NCBI RefSeq assembly: GCF_006265175.1
Contig: NZ_VDCQ01000004.1
Span: forward strand, 447-64,446
Length of the DNA: 64,000 bases
Source: Paenibacillus hemerocallicola
GTDB lineage: Bacteria > Bacillota > Bacilli > Paenibacillales > NBRC-103111
Direction of reading: 5' to 3'
Positions 54,713 to 63,302 of this stretch are shown here, in pieces. The notes beneath the pieces were generated by a model that saw nothing but the letters and a program-made list of their open reading frames with translations, was not told where the DNA came from and searched no databases. The translations under genes and the position numbers were made by a program. Numbering within the stretch: the stretch's first letter is position 1; each line of letters begins with the position of its first letter.

Positions 54713-55483
54713 TTACCAGGCGGTCCAGCCGCCGTCGACGACGATATTCGAGCCGGTCATATAGCTGGATGCCCCCGAAGCGAGGAAAACGACGGCGCCG
54801 ACGATTTCTTCGGCCTTGCCCGCCCGGCCCAGCATCGTTTTCTTGCCGAGCAGCTCCAGAAACGGCTCGTTTTGCTGAATGTGCGGATTCGGAAAAGGCC
54901 CCGGCGTAACGCTGTTCACGCGGATTCCTTTGCCTGCCAGATGCGCGGCGCAGTAACGGGTAAATTGGATGACGGCCGCTTTTCCAGCGCCGTAATTCGC
55001 AGGATTGTTCGCACCGCTGTCTCCGTAAATGGAAGGATCGGGCGAGACGATACCGTACATCGAGCCGAAATTGACGATGCTGCCTCCGCCCGACCGCTCC
55101 AAATAAGGAATGACTTCCCTTGTACAGCGGAACACGGTCCCGGCGGCTCCGTCCAGCCCTTTCTGCCAATCGTCGTCGCTCATCCGCTCGACCGTGCCGA
55201 GCGGCCCGTAGCCGGCCCCGTAGGTGGCGCAATTGATCAAGATGTCGATGCCGCCGAGCCGGTCGGCCGTTTCCTTGAACATTTGGCGAATCGATCCGGT
55301 GTCCGATACGTCGCAAGCGATCGATGAGATCCGATCGTGCCCCTGCTCCCGCACTTCCAGATCGGCCACGGCCACGTCCGCCCCGAAGTCCGCCATCGCA
55401 CGCGCCAAAGCCGCGCCCAGATAGCCGTTGCCGCCCGTTACGACCGCATGCTTGCCTTCCAATGAAAACAGTTTCTCGTACAT
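54713..55483 (-). CDS. Short-chain dehydrogenase/reductase
   Basis: A 256-residue classical SDR with the cofactor motif TGGNGYLGAALA, the NNA-like segment LINCATYG, and the catalytic YGAGK (tyrosine and lysine) with an upstream serine. The C-terminus ends in the usual NIVVDGGWTAW. It is one of two adjacent SDRs and lies between the second SDR and the aldo/keto reductase, so it probably oxidises or reduces an intermediate of the same route. Confidence 0.93.
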   Translation of the reverse strand: MYEKLFSLEGKHAVVTGGNGYLGAALARAMADFGADVAVADLEVREQGHDRISSIACDVSDTGSIRQMFKETADRLGGIDILINCATYGAGYGPLGTVERMSDDDWQKGLDGAAGTVFRCTREVIPYLERSGGGSIVNFGSMYGIVSPDPSIYGDSGANNPANYGAGKAAVIQFTRYCAAHLAGKGIRVNSVTPGPFPNPHIQQNEPFLELLGKKTMLGRAGKAEEIVGAVVFLASGASSYMTGSNIVVDGGWTAW

Positions 55484-55503
55484 GCCGATTCCCCCATGAA
55501 GCT

Positions 55504-56286
55504 TTATTTGGCCGTATAACCGCCGTCAACCGGCAAATTCGCCCCGGTCACATAAGCCGAAGCGTCCGAAGCCAAAAACACGATGCTGCCCATCAAATCC
55601 GTATCGTTCGCCATTCTCCCGAGCAGCGTCCGCTCCGAGTAGCGCTCGACGAACGGCTGCGGCGTCCGGTGCGACGCGAGCCCCCCGGGACTGATACAGT
55701 TGCAGCGAACATTTTTCGGCCCGTAATAGCTGGCTGCGAACCGGGTGAAGTTGACCATTCCGCCTTTATGGAAAAAGTAGTCCGGGACGAATCCGTGGAA
55801 GCCCATATCTTTGTAGAGCGACCCGTCGGCGCCGACCATGCCCTGGATGGACCCGATGTTGATAATGGAGCCCGAGCCCCGCTCCGCCATCAAATCCCCG
55901 AATGCGCGCGTAACGGCGAACATGCCCGTCGCGTTGATGCGCATGCTGCGGTCGAATGCTTCCAGCGGGTCGTCCCAGGACGACATCGTGCGGGCGACGG
56001 CATTGTTGACGAGAACATCGATCCGTCCGTGCCGTTCCACGATGCGATCCCGCAGGGCGAGTATCGATTGCTCGCTTTCCTGGTCCAGCACATGCGCGCT
56101 AACGGATACGCCTTCCTTGGCGAAGCTCTCCTCCAGCTCCTGCAGTTGTTCGGCATTACGGGTCGTCATATTCGTCGCCGCCCCGGCCTGAGCGAGCGCG
56201 AGCGCGATTTGCCTTCCGTACAGCCCCGCTCCGCCGGTAACGAGCGCAACTTTGCCTTCCAGCGAAAACGATTGCATAACCGTCAT
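55504..56286 (-). CDS. Short-chain dehydrogenase/reductase
   Basis: A 260-residue classical SDR. TGGAGLYGRQIALA binds the cofactor, DVLVNNAVAR is the NNAG-like strand, and YFFHK supplies the catalytic tyrosine and lysine after NIGSIQGM. It overlaps the upstream aldolase gene by 4 bp and has GGAGG upstream. Sequence is only moderately like the neighbouring SDR, so the two likely act on different steps. Confidence 0.93.
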   Translation of the reverse strand: MTVMQSFSLEGKVALVTGGAGLYGRQIALALAQAGAATNMTTRNAEQLQELEESFAKEGVSVSAHVLDQESEQSILALRDRIVERHGRIDVLVNNAVARTMSSWDDPLEAFDRSMRINATGMFAVTRAFGDLMAERGSGSIINIGSIQGMVGADGSLYKDMGFHGFVPDYFFHKGGMVNFTRFAASYYGPKNVRCNCISPGGLASHRTPQPFVERYSERTLLGRMANDTDLMGSIVFLASDASAYVTGANLPVDGGYTAK

Positions 56287-57122
56287 GGCGCCACCTCCTC
56301 GGTTCGATCCGCGTACACGCTGCGCACTCGTCCGGCGTCCTGCTTGTGCAGCTCCCCGACGATGCCCCGGAAATATTGGGTCAAAGCGATGACGTCCGCC
56401 CCCACGCTGATGAACCGGTAACCCATCGCCACGAGCTCCTCCGCGTTGCCCGTCGAACCGACCGTTCCGGCGAATTTGCCGTGCTTGACCGCCAGCTCCG
56501 CGATCTTCTTGCGCGTCTCGCCGATAAGCGGATGGTCCATCTGTCCCGGAGCGCCGATCGATTGGCTGAAGTCGCCCGGACCGAAAAAAATCATATCCAG
56601 CCCCGGCAGGGCGATAATATCCTCCAGCTCGTCAAGCGGCTCCACGTCTTCGATCTGCAAAACGTTGAAGCGCTGCTCGTTTGCCTGCCGCAAATATTCG
56701 GTGAAATCGATGTTGCAATAGGCGCCGTCGGCATTACCGCCGTCCACCGGCCGCAAACCGAGCGGATGGAACTTCGTGCTGCGGATGACCGCCTTCGCAT
56801 CGGCCGCGCTCATAATATGGGGGACCATAATCCCCGTCGCGTCCATTTCGAGCGGGCGAATGTAATCGCTGTAGCCGCCCCGGGCGACGCGTACGATCGT
56901 ATCGACGCCGTGCGCCTTGGCCGCCAAAATTTGCTTCTCCACGACCGACCAGTCGTTCGGCACGTGCTCCATATCCGTCCATATGCAGTCCAATCCGCTC
57001 ATCGCGGCGATTTCGGCCGCCCGGGCATCGCCCAAATTCAACTTCGTCGCGTAAGCGATCTCTCCGGCCCTCAGCTTTTGCAGCACGCGGCTTGGCCGCA
57101 TCGCGTAAGTTATTTTCGCCAT
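56283..57122 (-). CDS. HpcH/HpaI family aldolase
   Basis: A 279-residue class II aldolase of the HpcH/HpaI family, cleaving 2-keto-3-deoxy acids to pyruvate and an aldehyde. The metal ligands lie in VLQIEDVEPLDELEDI (glutamate) and GPGDFSQS (aspartate), and the family arginine in TIVRVARGGYSDYI. It is the second gene of the block, 47 bp after the Gfo gene. This suggests a non-phosphorylative sugar-acid route such as those for L-rhamnonate or L-fuconate, but the dehydratase is missing here. Confidence 0.92.
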   Translation of the reverse strand: MAKITYAMRPSRVLQKLRAGEIAYATKLNLGDARAAEIAAMSGLDCIWTDMEHVPNDWSVVEKQILAAKAHGVDTIVRVARGGYSDYIRPLEMDATGIMVPHIMSAADAKAVIRSTKFHPLGLRPVDGGNADGAYCNIDFTEYLRQANEQRFNVLQIEDVEPLDELEDIIALPGLDMIFFGPGDFSQSIGAPGQMDHPLIGETRKKIAELAVKHGKFAGTVGSTGNAEELVAMGYRFISVGADVIALTQYFRGIVGELHKQDAGRVRSVYADRTEEVAP

Positions 57123-57169
57123 AAGTCATTTCCTCCCCGATTCAAGTAGCGTGTATAAGTGCTTGATAT

Positions 57170-58186
57170 TTATACGGTATAATGCCCGTCTTGCAGAGCC
57201 GGGGCGATTTCCGCCAATTCCACCTCCCGGCCCCCTTGTTCCCGGCTGCGGATACCGGCGATGACCAGCTTCATCAGCTCGACCGTCTCCTCGAACGGAA
57301 ACGGCCGGCTCCCGGTCCGCAAATAATCGATAAAGCTTTGAAGCTGCGTTTTGAACGAGTAAAACGTATCCTGGCTCTGAGCGAAGGCGCTTCCGGCCGT
57401 CCCGCACAACTGCAGCATGCCGAACGCCCCATACATATCGGCGTGGGCCGCGATGACAATATCCGCCCCGCTCGCATGCTTGAGATGGACGACGTTTTTA
57501 TCGGCTCTGCCCGTATTGCGAACAGAGACGAACCCGGGCCCGACAATCGGATAGATCGCTTCCAACGCATGGATGCCGTAACGCTCCCAAGATTTCGGAG
57601 TCGTAATCGTCGCGAACCGTATGTCCCCGAGACTGCTCGTCGATATCCGGTAAGGCATAAATTCCTTCGTATAGCGCATGCTGCTGGACGACAAGATCGC
57701 CTTGCCCCGGCGCACCCAGTCGGCGAATACGAGCAGATCCGCTTCGTTGTCGACGAGCGGTTTATCCACGAAAACGGGAATTCCCGCCTCCACGAACGGA
57801 CGACATCGTTCCACATGCTCATGTCCTTTGTCGGTCGAGACGATTACCGCGTCCACTTCTCCGATGACGTCCTCCGGGCGGGATACGATATGCGGAATGA
57901 GCGACGCCCGGGATACCCGAACCGCATCCTCCGGATCGTCGGTCCATATATGTGTCACATTCGCTCCACCGATTCTGAGCGTGCGCTTCGGCTCTTTCCC
58001 CAAGTACGCCGGAATAGCCGCATACGGGCAGTGCTTCATCTCTTCCGGATCGTAGCCGTTGAATATGGCGCTCCAGGAATATGGATGTCCGTTCCCATCC
58101 ACCATCCCGAGCATGGCGAGACGGATCGTGTCCCGCTCGACCAACGGACGGACGGCAGCGTTTGCAGCCGTTCTCTGTACTGTCAT
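57170..58186 (-). CDS. Gfo/Idh/MocA family oxidoreductase
   Basis: A 338-residue NAD(P)-dependent dehydrogenase. The N-terminal strand reads TIRLAMLGMVDGNGHPYSWS, so the glycine-rich loop is altered; DAVIVSTDKGHEHVE and PVFVDKPLVDN (family lysine) are clear. The C-terminal domain lacks the usual long HxxxH pattern. Start 58186 has GAGG 9 nt upstream. It is first in the block and may oxidise the imported sugar. Confidence 0.88.
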   Translation of the reverse strand: MTVQRTAANAAVRPLVERDTIRLAMLGMVDGNGHPYSWSAIFNGYDPEEMKHCPYAAIPAYLGKEPKRTLRIGGANVTHIWTDDPEDAVRVSRASLIPHIVSRPEDVIGEVDAVIVSTDKGHEHVERCRPFVEAGIPVFVDKPLVDNEADLLVFADWVRRGKAILSSSSMRYTKEFMPYRISTSSLGDIRFATITTPKSWERYGIHALEAIYPIVGPGFVSVRNTGRADKNVVHLKHASGADIVIAAHADMYGAFGMLQLCGTAGSAFAQSQDTFYSFKTQLQSFIDYLRTGSRPFPFEETVELMKLVIAGIRSREQGGREVELAEIAPALQDGHYTV

Positions 58187-58219
58187 GTCGGCTTTCCTCT
58201 CCCTATTTGCTATTATTTC

Positions 58220-58292
58220 GTCTCTCATTATGAGACTATGTATCTAATTAATATTGCAATTTCATTATATCCGACTTTGCCGGGGCTGTAAA
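58220..58292 (-). promoter_or_regulatory. Promoter and operator of the sugar enzyme operon
   Basis: On the minus strand TTTACA (58287-58292) and TATAAT (58264-58269) are 17 bp apart. An imperfect inverted repeat (58220-58236) with arms GTCTC and GAGAC lies just downstream of the expected transcription start, a usual place for a repressor. Confidence 0.6.
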
Positions 58293-58355
58293 TCTTCATT
58301 TGATTGCCCGGATTCGAAATGGCGCATGTCGCGATTTGCATATTTGCGGAAAATG

Positions 58356-58404
58356 AAAAAACCTTCGAGATCGCCGGTTATCGTCAACGATTTCGAAGGT
58401 TTTT
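58356..58404 (-). terminator. Terminator of the chemoreceptor gene
   Basis: AAAACCTTCGA and TCGAAGGTTTT arms with inner ATCG/CGAT form a long stem on the minus strand, followed by T residues. Confidence 0.85.
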
Positions 58405-58418
58405 CGCTTTGTACGTTT

Positions 58419-60176
58419 CTATACGTTCACTTGCTTGATCGCTTTCTTCATCTCTTGCGTACTGTCGCTCAAGACGGAGGACGCCTCGCTCACCTGCTTC
58501 ATCATGTCGAGCTGACGGCCGCTAAGCGTACGGATTTTGCGGCTCTGCTCGGAGACGCGGCTGGCGATATCGGCGATGCTGCCTACCGTTGCGGCCACTT
58601 GCTCGGAGCCTGCCGACAACTGCTCGGTAGTCGCGGAGATGTCGATTATCTGCTCGCTGACAAGCCGGAACGCCGATACCGTATGCCCGAACGATTCCGC
58701 CGCTTCGCCGGACAGTCGGACGCCCTCGGTTATATCGCGTGACGCTCCTTCCATCTCCTCGCTAATGCTGCCCGATTCCTTGCCTATATTGCCTAGCAGG
58801 TCGGTAATCCGATGAACGGCCGAGGCGGATGCGTCGGCGAGCTTGCGTACTTCCTTCGCAACGACCGTAAACCCTTGACCGTGCTCGCCGGCCCGTGCCG
58901 CTTCGATCGAGGCGTTCAGAGCGAGCAGCTTCGTCTGCTCGGCGAACTCGCGGACCGAGCCGAGCACATCGTCTATCTCGTCCGTATATGCTTTCAGCCG
59001 TTTGGCGTTGTCGAGCGTCTGCGCGGCCGTCGATGCGATGTCGCGAATTTGGCCGTTCATCGAGCCCATCGCCAGCTCGCCGGCACGGGCGATTTCAAGT
59101 GCGCGGATGGCCGCATCGGAGACGGTGGAGGACGACTCCGCTATGCGCACGATACCTTGGGAGATCTCTTCCATCGCGATCGCGCTGTCGTCGGCGCTTT
59201 GCTTCTGGGACTCGGCGCCCGCATCGATGTGCCGGACCGATTCGTTCATCGTTTCGCTTAAAGCGAGCATCCGATCGGCATGGCCCGCGAACGTTTCGGA
59301 AGACGCGACGAGCTGATCCGACGTTTTGTCCATATTGACCACGAGGCCGCGAACCCGTTCGTGCAAATTGCCGGACATCGTCAGCATCGATTTGTAGGCC
59401 GTGCCGATCTCGTCCGCCGAACGGACAGGCGTGGCGCGCAATATCGCGCTCGCTTGAGCGAGGTCGCCCCCGGCCATCAGCTCCGCGCTTGCCGTTAGCG
59501 TATGGAGCGGCTTGAGGGCTCGTCTTACGAACCAGATGACGATGGCGATACCCGCAACCGTTACGGCCAAAACGAGCGCATATAACGGTATGCTGTCCTT
59601 GATGATATTTGCGGTGAGCCGATCGAATACGGCGGCGTCCGTATCGATGCCGAGCGCTCCGACCAACGTGCCGTTCGCCAGCTTGACGGGAGCGTAAGCG
59701 GACAAATAAGTGCCGTATTCCGGGTTCACGATAATCGGAGTGCTGGCCGTACCGCCGGCTTTGACCGCCTTGATCGCATCGGGAGGCATGTCGGCAAGCT
59801 CGTTGATGGGAGACGCATCGGTGTCCCCCTGGGGCCGGCCGTCTATCATAATCCGCGGCTCGTTATTTTCATCCAGCTTGACGAAGTAAACGTAGAGCGC
59901 CCCGATTTGCTTGCGGAACCGGTCCAGCTCCTGACGCAGCGACCAGTACAGATCGCCCTCCTCCGGACGCTGCAAAAACTCGGCGTACCGCTCAGGCTGC
60001 AGCTGGCCGGCGTAGCTCTCGGCTATTCGCATATTGTAGCTGTTGACCGCTTCTTCGACGGCGGATTCGGTTTGAACGATTTGCGTGACGACGTTGCCCG
60101 CGGCGATCGCGACCATAACCGCCGTAATGACGGCGAGAATGCGAACGACCAAATGCTTCTTCATGAAATGTACCAT
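58419..60176 (-). CDS. Methyl-accepting chemotaxis protein
   Basis: A 585-residue membrane chemoreceptor. An N-terminal helix ([18 protein letters not shown]) is followed by an extracellular cache domain (about residues 40-190), a second helix ([20 protein letters not shown]), HAMP linker and the cytoplasmic signalling domain with the hairpin tip [20 protein letters not shown]. The start is placed at 60176; another ATG 4 codons later is possible. It does not adjoin other chemotaxis genes. Its ligand may be the sugar handled by the neighbouring block. Confidence 0.92.
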   Translation of the reverse strand: MVHFMKKHLVVRILAVITAVMVAIAAGNVVTQIVQTESAVEEAVNSYNMRIAESYAGQLQPERYAEFLQRPEEGDLYWSLRQELDRFRKQIGALYVYFVKLDENNEPRIMIDGRPQGDTDASPINELADMPPDAIKAVKAGGTASTPIIVNPEYGTYLSAYAPVKLANGTLVGALGIDTDAAVFDRLTANIIKDSIPLYALVLAVTVAGIAIVIWFVRRALKPLHTLTASAELMAGGDLAQASAILRATPVRSADEIGTAYKSMLTMSGNLHERVRGLVVNMDKTSDQLVASSETFAGHADRMLALSETMNESVRHIDAGAESQKQSADDSAIAMEEISQGIVRIAESSSTVSDAAIRALEIARAGELAMGSMNGQIRDIASTAAQTLDNAKRLKAYTDEIDDVLGSVREFAEQTKLLALNASIEAARAGEHGQGFTVVAKEVRKLADASASAVHRITDLLGNIGKESGSISEEMEGASRDITEGVRLSGEAAESFGHTVSAFRLVSEQIIDISATTEQLSAGSEQVAATVGSIADIASRVSEQSRKIRTLSGRQLDMMKQVSEASSVLSDSTQEMKKAIKQVNV

Positions 60177-60347
60177 GACCCCGATTCCCTTCCGTGCCCT
60201 GCTTCTCTCTAATGCCGAATTCGACAAGCACAGGCTGTCATATGTCCTATTTTACCATCGCTCAATAGGCCTTTGTTCTTATTTCCCTATTATACCAGAT
60301 CGGTTCGAAAACTTATTGAAAAATGTGCGAACAAGCCCGCTCGCCCG

Positions 60348-61229
60348 CTACACGGTTCGTTTCCGGTATTCCCTTGGCGACAACCCGGTTTTCCGTTTGA
60401 AAATGGCATGAAAATGCTTCATGTCCTTGAAGCCCATCGCTTCGGCGATCTCGTACACTTTCCGATCCGTCGTCCGCAGCTGCTCGCAGCAACTCTCGAT
60501 TTGCAGGGAGTGCAAATAATCGGTATATGTCTGTCCGGTCGCTTTCTTGATCAAACGGTTAAATTGCCTCTTCCCTATATTGATTTTCGAGGAAATGTCG
60601 GTAAGCGACAAAGGCGCATCCAGATGGAGTTGGATGTATCGGATCGCTTCCTCTATTCTCGAATCGGCATCGGCATACGTACTACGGGAATATCCGCCAT
60701 CCGTCGAACGGTACAACGTCAGAAGCAGCTGGACCACATAGGTGAGGATCATCAGACCGCGGCCTTCCTGCCTCAACGCATATTCCTGGTAAAGACGCTG
60801 CACCAGATTTCTTACGTCGGCCGATTGTTCCTCAGCCTTAAGCCACTCGGTTCGGCTCCGAACGGCCAGCAGAGCGCCCGCATCCTCCGACGGGAGGAGC
60901 AGCGAATGGCTCCGGATAATCCGGTCGAACAGCTCCAGTCCGAAAATGCAGTTGTACACGATCAACGGCTCCTTCACCGCGGCGTCCGCCGGCCGGAACA
61001 CGTGGGAGATGCCGACCGGGATGTAGAACAGATCGCCTTTCCTGACCGGAACGATCTCGTCGCCTATATAATGAAAGCCTTTCCCTTCCGCTACGTAAGC
61101 GATTTCCACGAAATCGTGCGAATGCTCCTGCAGGTTGAACGTCTCGCTCGCCCTGTTTACGTACACGGGAAAATCGTAGCCGAAATACATTTGGCCTTGC
61201 ATCGATTCGATCGGTCTTCGTATCGTCAT
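60348..61229 (-). CDS. AraC family transcriptional regulator
   Basis: A 293-residue regulator with an N-terminal cupin (HSHDFVEIAYVAEGKGFHYI, about residues 36-100) and a C-terminal double helix-turn-helix (SLTDISSKINIGKRQFNRLI; VYEIAEAMGFKDMKHFHAIF). GGAGG precedes the ATG. It is monocistronic and has no obvious partner among nearby genes. Confidence 0.93.
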   Translation of the reverse strand: MTIRRPIESMQGQMYFGYDFPVYVNRASETFNLQEHSHDFVEIAYVAEGKGFHYIGDEIVPVRKGDLFYIPVGISHVFRPADAAVKEPLIVYNCIFGLELFDRIIRSHSLLLPSEDAGALLAVRSRTEWLKAEEQSADVRNLVQRLYQEYALRQEGRGLMILTYVVQLLLTLYRSTDGGYSRSTYADADSRIEEAIRYIQLHLDAPLSLTDISSKINIGKRQFNRLIKKATGQTYTDYLHSLQIESCCEQLRTTDRKVYEIAEAMGFKDMKHFHAIFKRKTGLSPREYRKRTV

Positions 61230-61380
61230 GACAACCTCCGGAACGGATCCTATCGTTTCATTCGGGATTCCATAGTGTCAGTATAGTCCTGTAAAAAAGT
61301 CAATTTCAACCTTTATTCGGCTATTAAGAGGAACATCGCGAGCAGCCTGTTTTGATATTCGGGGTTAGAGAACCCAGATG

Positions 61381-61839
61381 TTATTGCTTAGGCCGGCTTG
61401 GTCCGCCGATGAGACGGGAAGACAGAAATAAGGTTGAAATGGGCACTAAAGTCGGCGCAAAGCGGGAAAACGATGCGGATAGTGCTGAAATCAACCTTAT
61501 TTGGGACGCAGACGGATGAATTCCTGTCGAAATCCGGCTTGCTGAAGGAAATAAGGTTGAAACAGGCATTAAAGTCGGCGCGAAGCGGGAAAACGATGCG
61601 GACAGTGCTGAAACCAACCTTATTGTGGCACGGACGGAGATGAAATCCGGCCAAATGGCTTCTATTTCGGCAGCACCGCCTTTACTGATTTCAATGACCT
61701 TTTCGGCACTCTGCTTCGCCTTACATTCTGCTTTCCAAGTTTCCAGACTTGGTTTTCGATAACCCCTATCTAGAAATTCGAAATAGGGACCTAAGCAGTA
61801 ACACCCGGATTCATTAATAATGAACTTCATTTTACTCAT
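61381..61839 (-). other. Unrecognised frame built partly from family D repeats
   Basis: An open 152-codon frame on the minus strand. The last 85 codons come from the two family D repeats and their spacer (RLxSALSASFSRFAPTL occurs twice). The first 60 residues (MKFIINESGCYCLGPYFEF and following) match nothing recognised and no good ribosome binding site is present. It may be a decayed gene overrun by repeats. Confidence 0.3.
61426..61624. repeat. Two family D elements with terminal inverted repeats
   Basis: Two direct copies, 61426-61502 and 61549-61624, about 90% identical over 76-77 bp. Each begins AAATAAGGTTGA and ends with its inverse (TCAACCTTATTT or CCAACCTTATT). A half element (TTTCAACCTTTATT) lies at about 61303-61316 and a hairpin form at 22701-22727. 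This is a MITE-like structure, but no transposase is present. Confidence 0.8.
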
Positions 61840-62121
61840 TCCAGCTTAGGCAGCAGCTGGCTATAAATAAATAACTTCAGGTTGACGCTTCTCTCCATAT
61901 TGTAACAATTCGTACGTGTATTCCATTCGAGCTTGGATTACAATAAAGTAAGAGACCGGACGGTACGGTTTCTAAAAATGAATGGTATTTCCGTCCTGCC
62001 GAGATGACGGTGTGGTAGCTCTTCGGACTTTTTACTCAAGTGATGATCGGCTTGAAAGACGCCGAACATGCAGCTCAGTATCCGAAATCTAATATTTTAT
62101 GAAAGCGAAGGAGGATTTACG
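61840..62121. other. Gap upstream of the DJ-1 fusion gene
   Basis: About 280 bp, AT-rich at first. It must carry the promoter of the next gene. A possible weak hairpin ending in TTTTT is near 62010-62035. No gene or known riboswitch is recognised. Confidence 0.4.
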
Positions 62122-63165
62122 ATGCATGTGCAAATCGTGTTGTTCGACGGATTCGATCTGCTGGACGCTTTGGCGCCATATGAAGTATTTTGTGCCGCGA
62201 AAATGTACTCGGGCGGCGCCTTGAGCGTGGAGCTCGTCACCGCCGAAGGAGCGAGATCGGTCGCCAGCGGAATCGACGGCCTTCCGATTGTTGCAAGCGG
62301 AGTGCTCGACCCGGAACGGGCGGGGATCATTCTGATACCCGGCGCGTCAGGAGAAGTAACGGGTGACGGACCGGCTTCCGTTCCGGCCATTTTACGGAGG
62401 ACGGCGGAAACGCAGCTACCGCTCATGATCGGGCAATCGTTCAAGCGGTCCGATATTACCGTCGCTACCGTCTGCGGAGGGTCCCTCGTGCTTGCGTTGG
62501 CGGGATTGCTGGAAGAGCGTTACGCGGTCACCAACCGTCTCGGCATGGACGTTCTCGGAGCGACGGGCGCGCATCCGGTGGCAGCCAGAATTGTCGACGA
62601 CGGCAATCTGGTTACCGGCGGCGGAGTGACATCCGGTCTGGACGTGGCATTATACTTGGTCGAGCGCGAGCTGGGTCCGCGAATCGCCCATGCCGTCGAA
62701 ACTTTGTTCGAGTTCGAGCGGAGGGGAACGGTATGGCGAAATAGGGGGCTTGCGCCGGTCGACGGCCCTGCCATGCCCGTCTCGGAAGAAGAGCCCTCTC
62801 CCTTTGTACACCATGATGAATCGCTTCAATCGGCACGCAATCCCGGCGATCATTCCCGATTCGACGGCGACTGGAACGTCGCCATCGCTACGCCGGTAGG
62901 CAAGCTTTCCGTCTTGCTAAGCATTTCTTCCAAGGATGGCCGGATAATCGGAACGGCTAAGCAGGGCGGCGAGGTTGCCGAGTTTCAAAAGCCCGTCATG
63001 GACGGAAACCGGCTATGCTGGTCTCAGCGGGTAACGAAGCCGATGAGATTGAATCTGAAATTCGAAGTGACCGCATCCGGCAATGTCATGTCCGGAGTCG
63101 CCAAAGCCGGTCTGCTCCCGGCTTCCAAGCTGGCGGGCGAGCGAATTGCAGAACAGGGGAGATAG
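62122..63165 (+). CDS. DJ-1/PfpI family protein fused to a beta-rich C-terminal domain
   Basis: A 347-residue protein. Residues 1-190 are a DJ-1/PfpI (class I glutamine amidotransferase-like) domain with VQIVLFDGFDLLDALAPYEV, the nucleophile elbow ATVCGGSLVLA (cysteine) and TGGGVTSGLDVALYLVE. After a linker of about 60 residues comes a beta-rich domain (FDGDWNVAIATPVGKLSVLL, MRLNLKFEVTASGNVMSGVA) of the kind attached to some amidohydrolases and hydrolases. The start follows AAGGAGG. It is monocistronic; enzymatic activity is unknown. Confidence 0.88.
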   Translation: MHVQIVLFDGFDLLDALAPYEVFCAAKMYSGGALSVELVTAEGARSVASGIDGLPIVASGVLDPERAGIILIPGASGEVTGDGPASVPAILRRTAETQLPLMIGQSFKRSDITVATVCGGSLVLALAGLLEERYAVTNRLGMDVLGATGAHPVAARIVDDGNLVTGGGVTSGLDVALYLVERELGPRIAHAVETLFEFERRGTVWRNRGLAPVDGPAMPVSEEEPSPFVHHDESLQSARNPGDHSRFDGDWNVAIATPVGKLSVLLSISSKDGRIIGTAKQGGEVAEFQKPVMDGNRLCWSQRVTKPMRLNLKFEVTASGNVMSGVAKAGLLPASKLAGERIAEQGR

Positions 63166-63302
63166 GCTGGATGTCGCTGCGCCTCTCCTCTCCATACAAC
63201 GGAACTGCAGATCAAAATCCCGCCCCTGCCTGTCATCGGCCTGGACGGGATTAGCGTTACTTCAAAAAATAAATGAAAGGAATTCGCGGCACGCTGCGCC
63301 GA

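Noticed and set aside
53477-55327. Long plus-strand open frame opposite the sensor, aldo/keto reductase and SDR genes
   Set aside because: It runs antisense across three recognised genes, has arginine- and histidine-rich shadow composition and no domain.
61381-61839. 152-codon minus-strand frame as a real gene
   Set aside because: More than half of it is made of two family D repeats in the same frame, and the start lacks a ribosome site.
61960-62060. Riboswitch upstream of the DJ-1 fusion gene
   Set aside because: Some pairing and a T stretch are visible, but no known consensus could be matched by eye.
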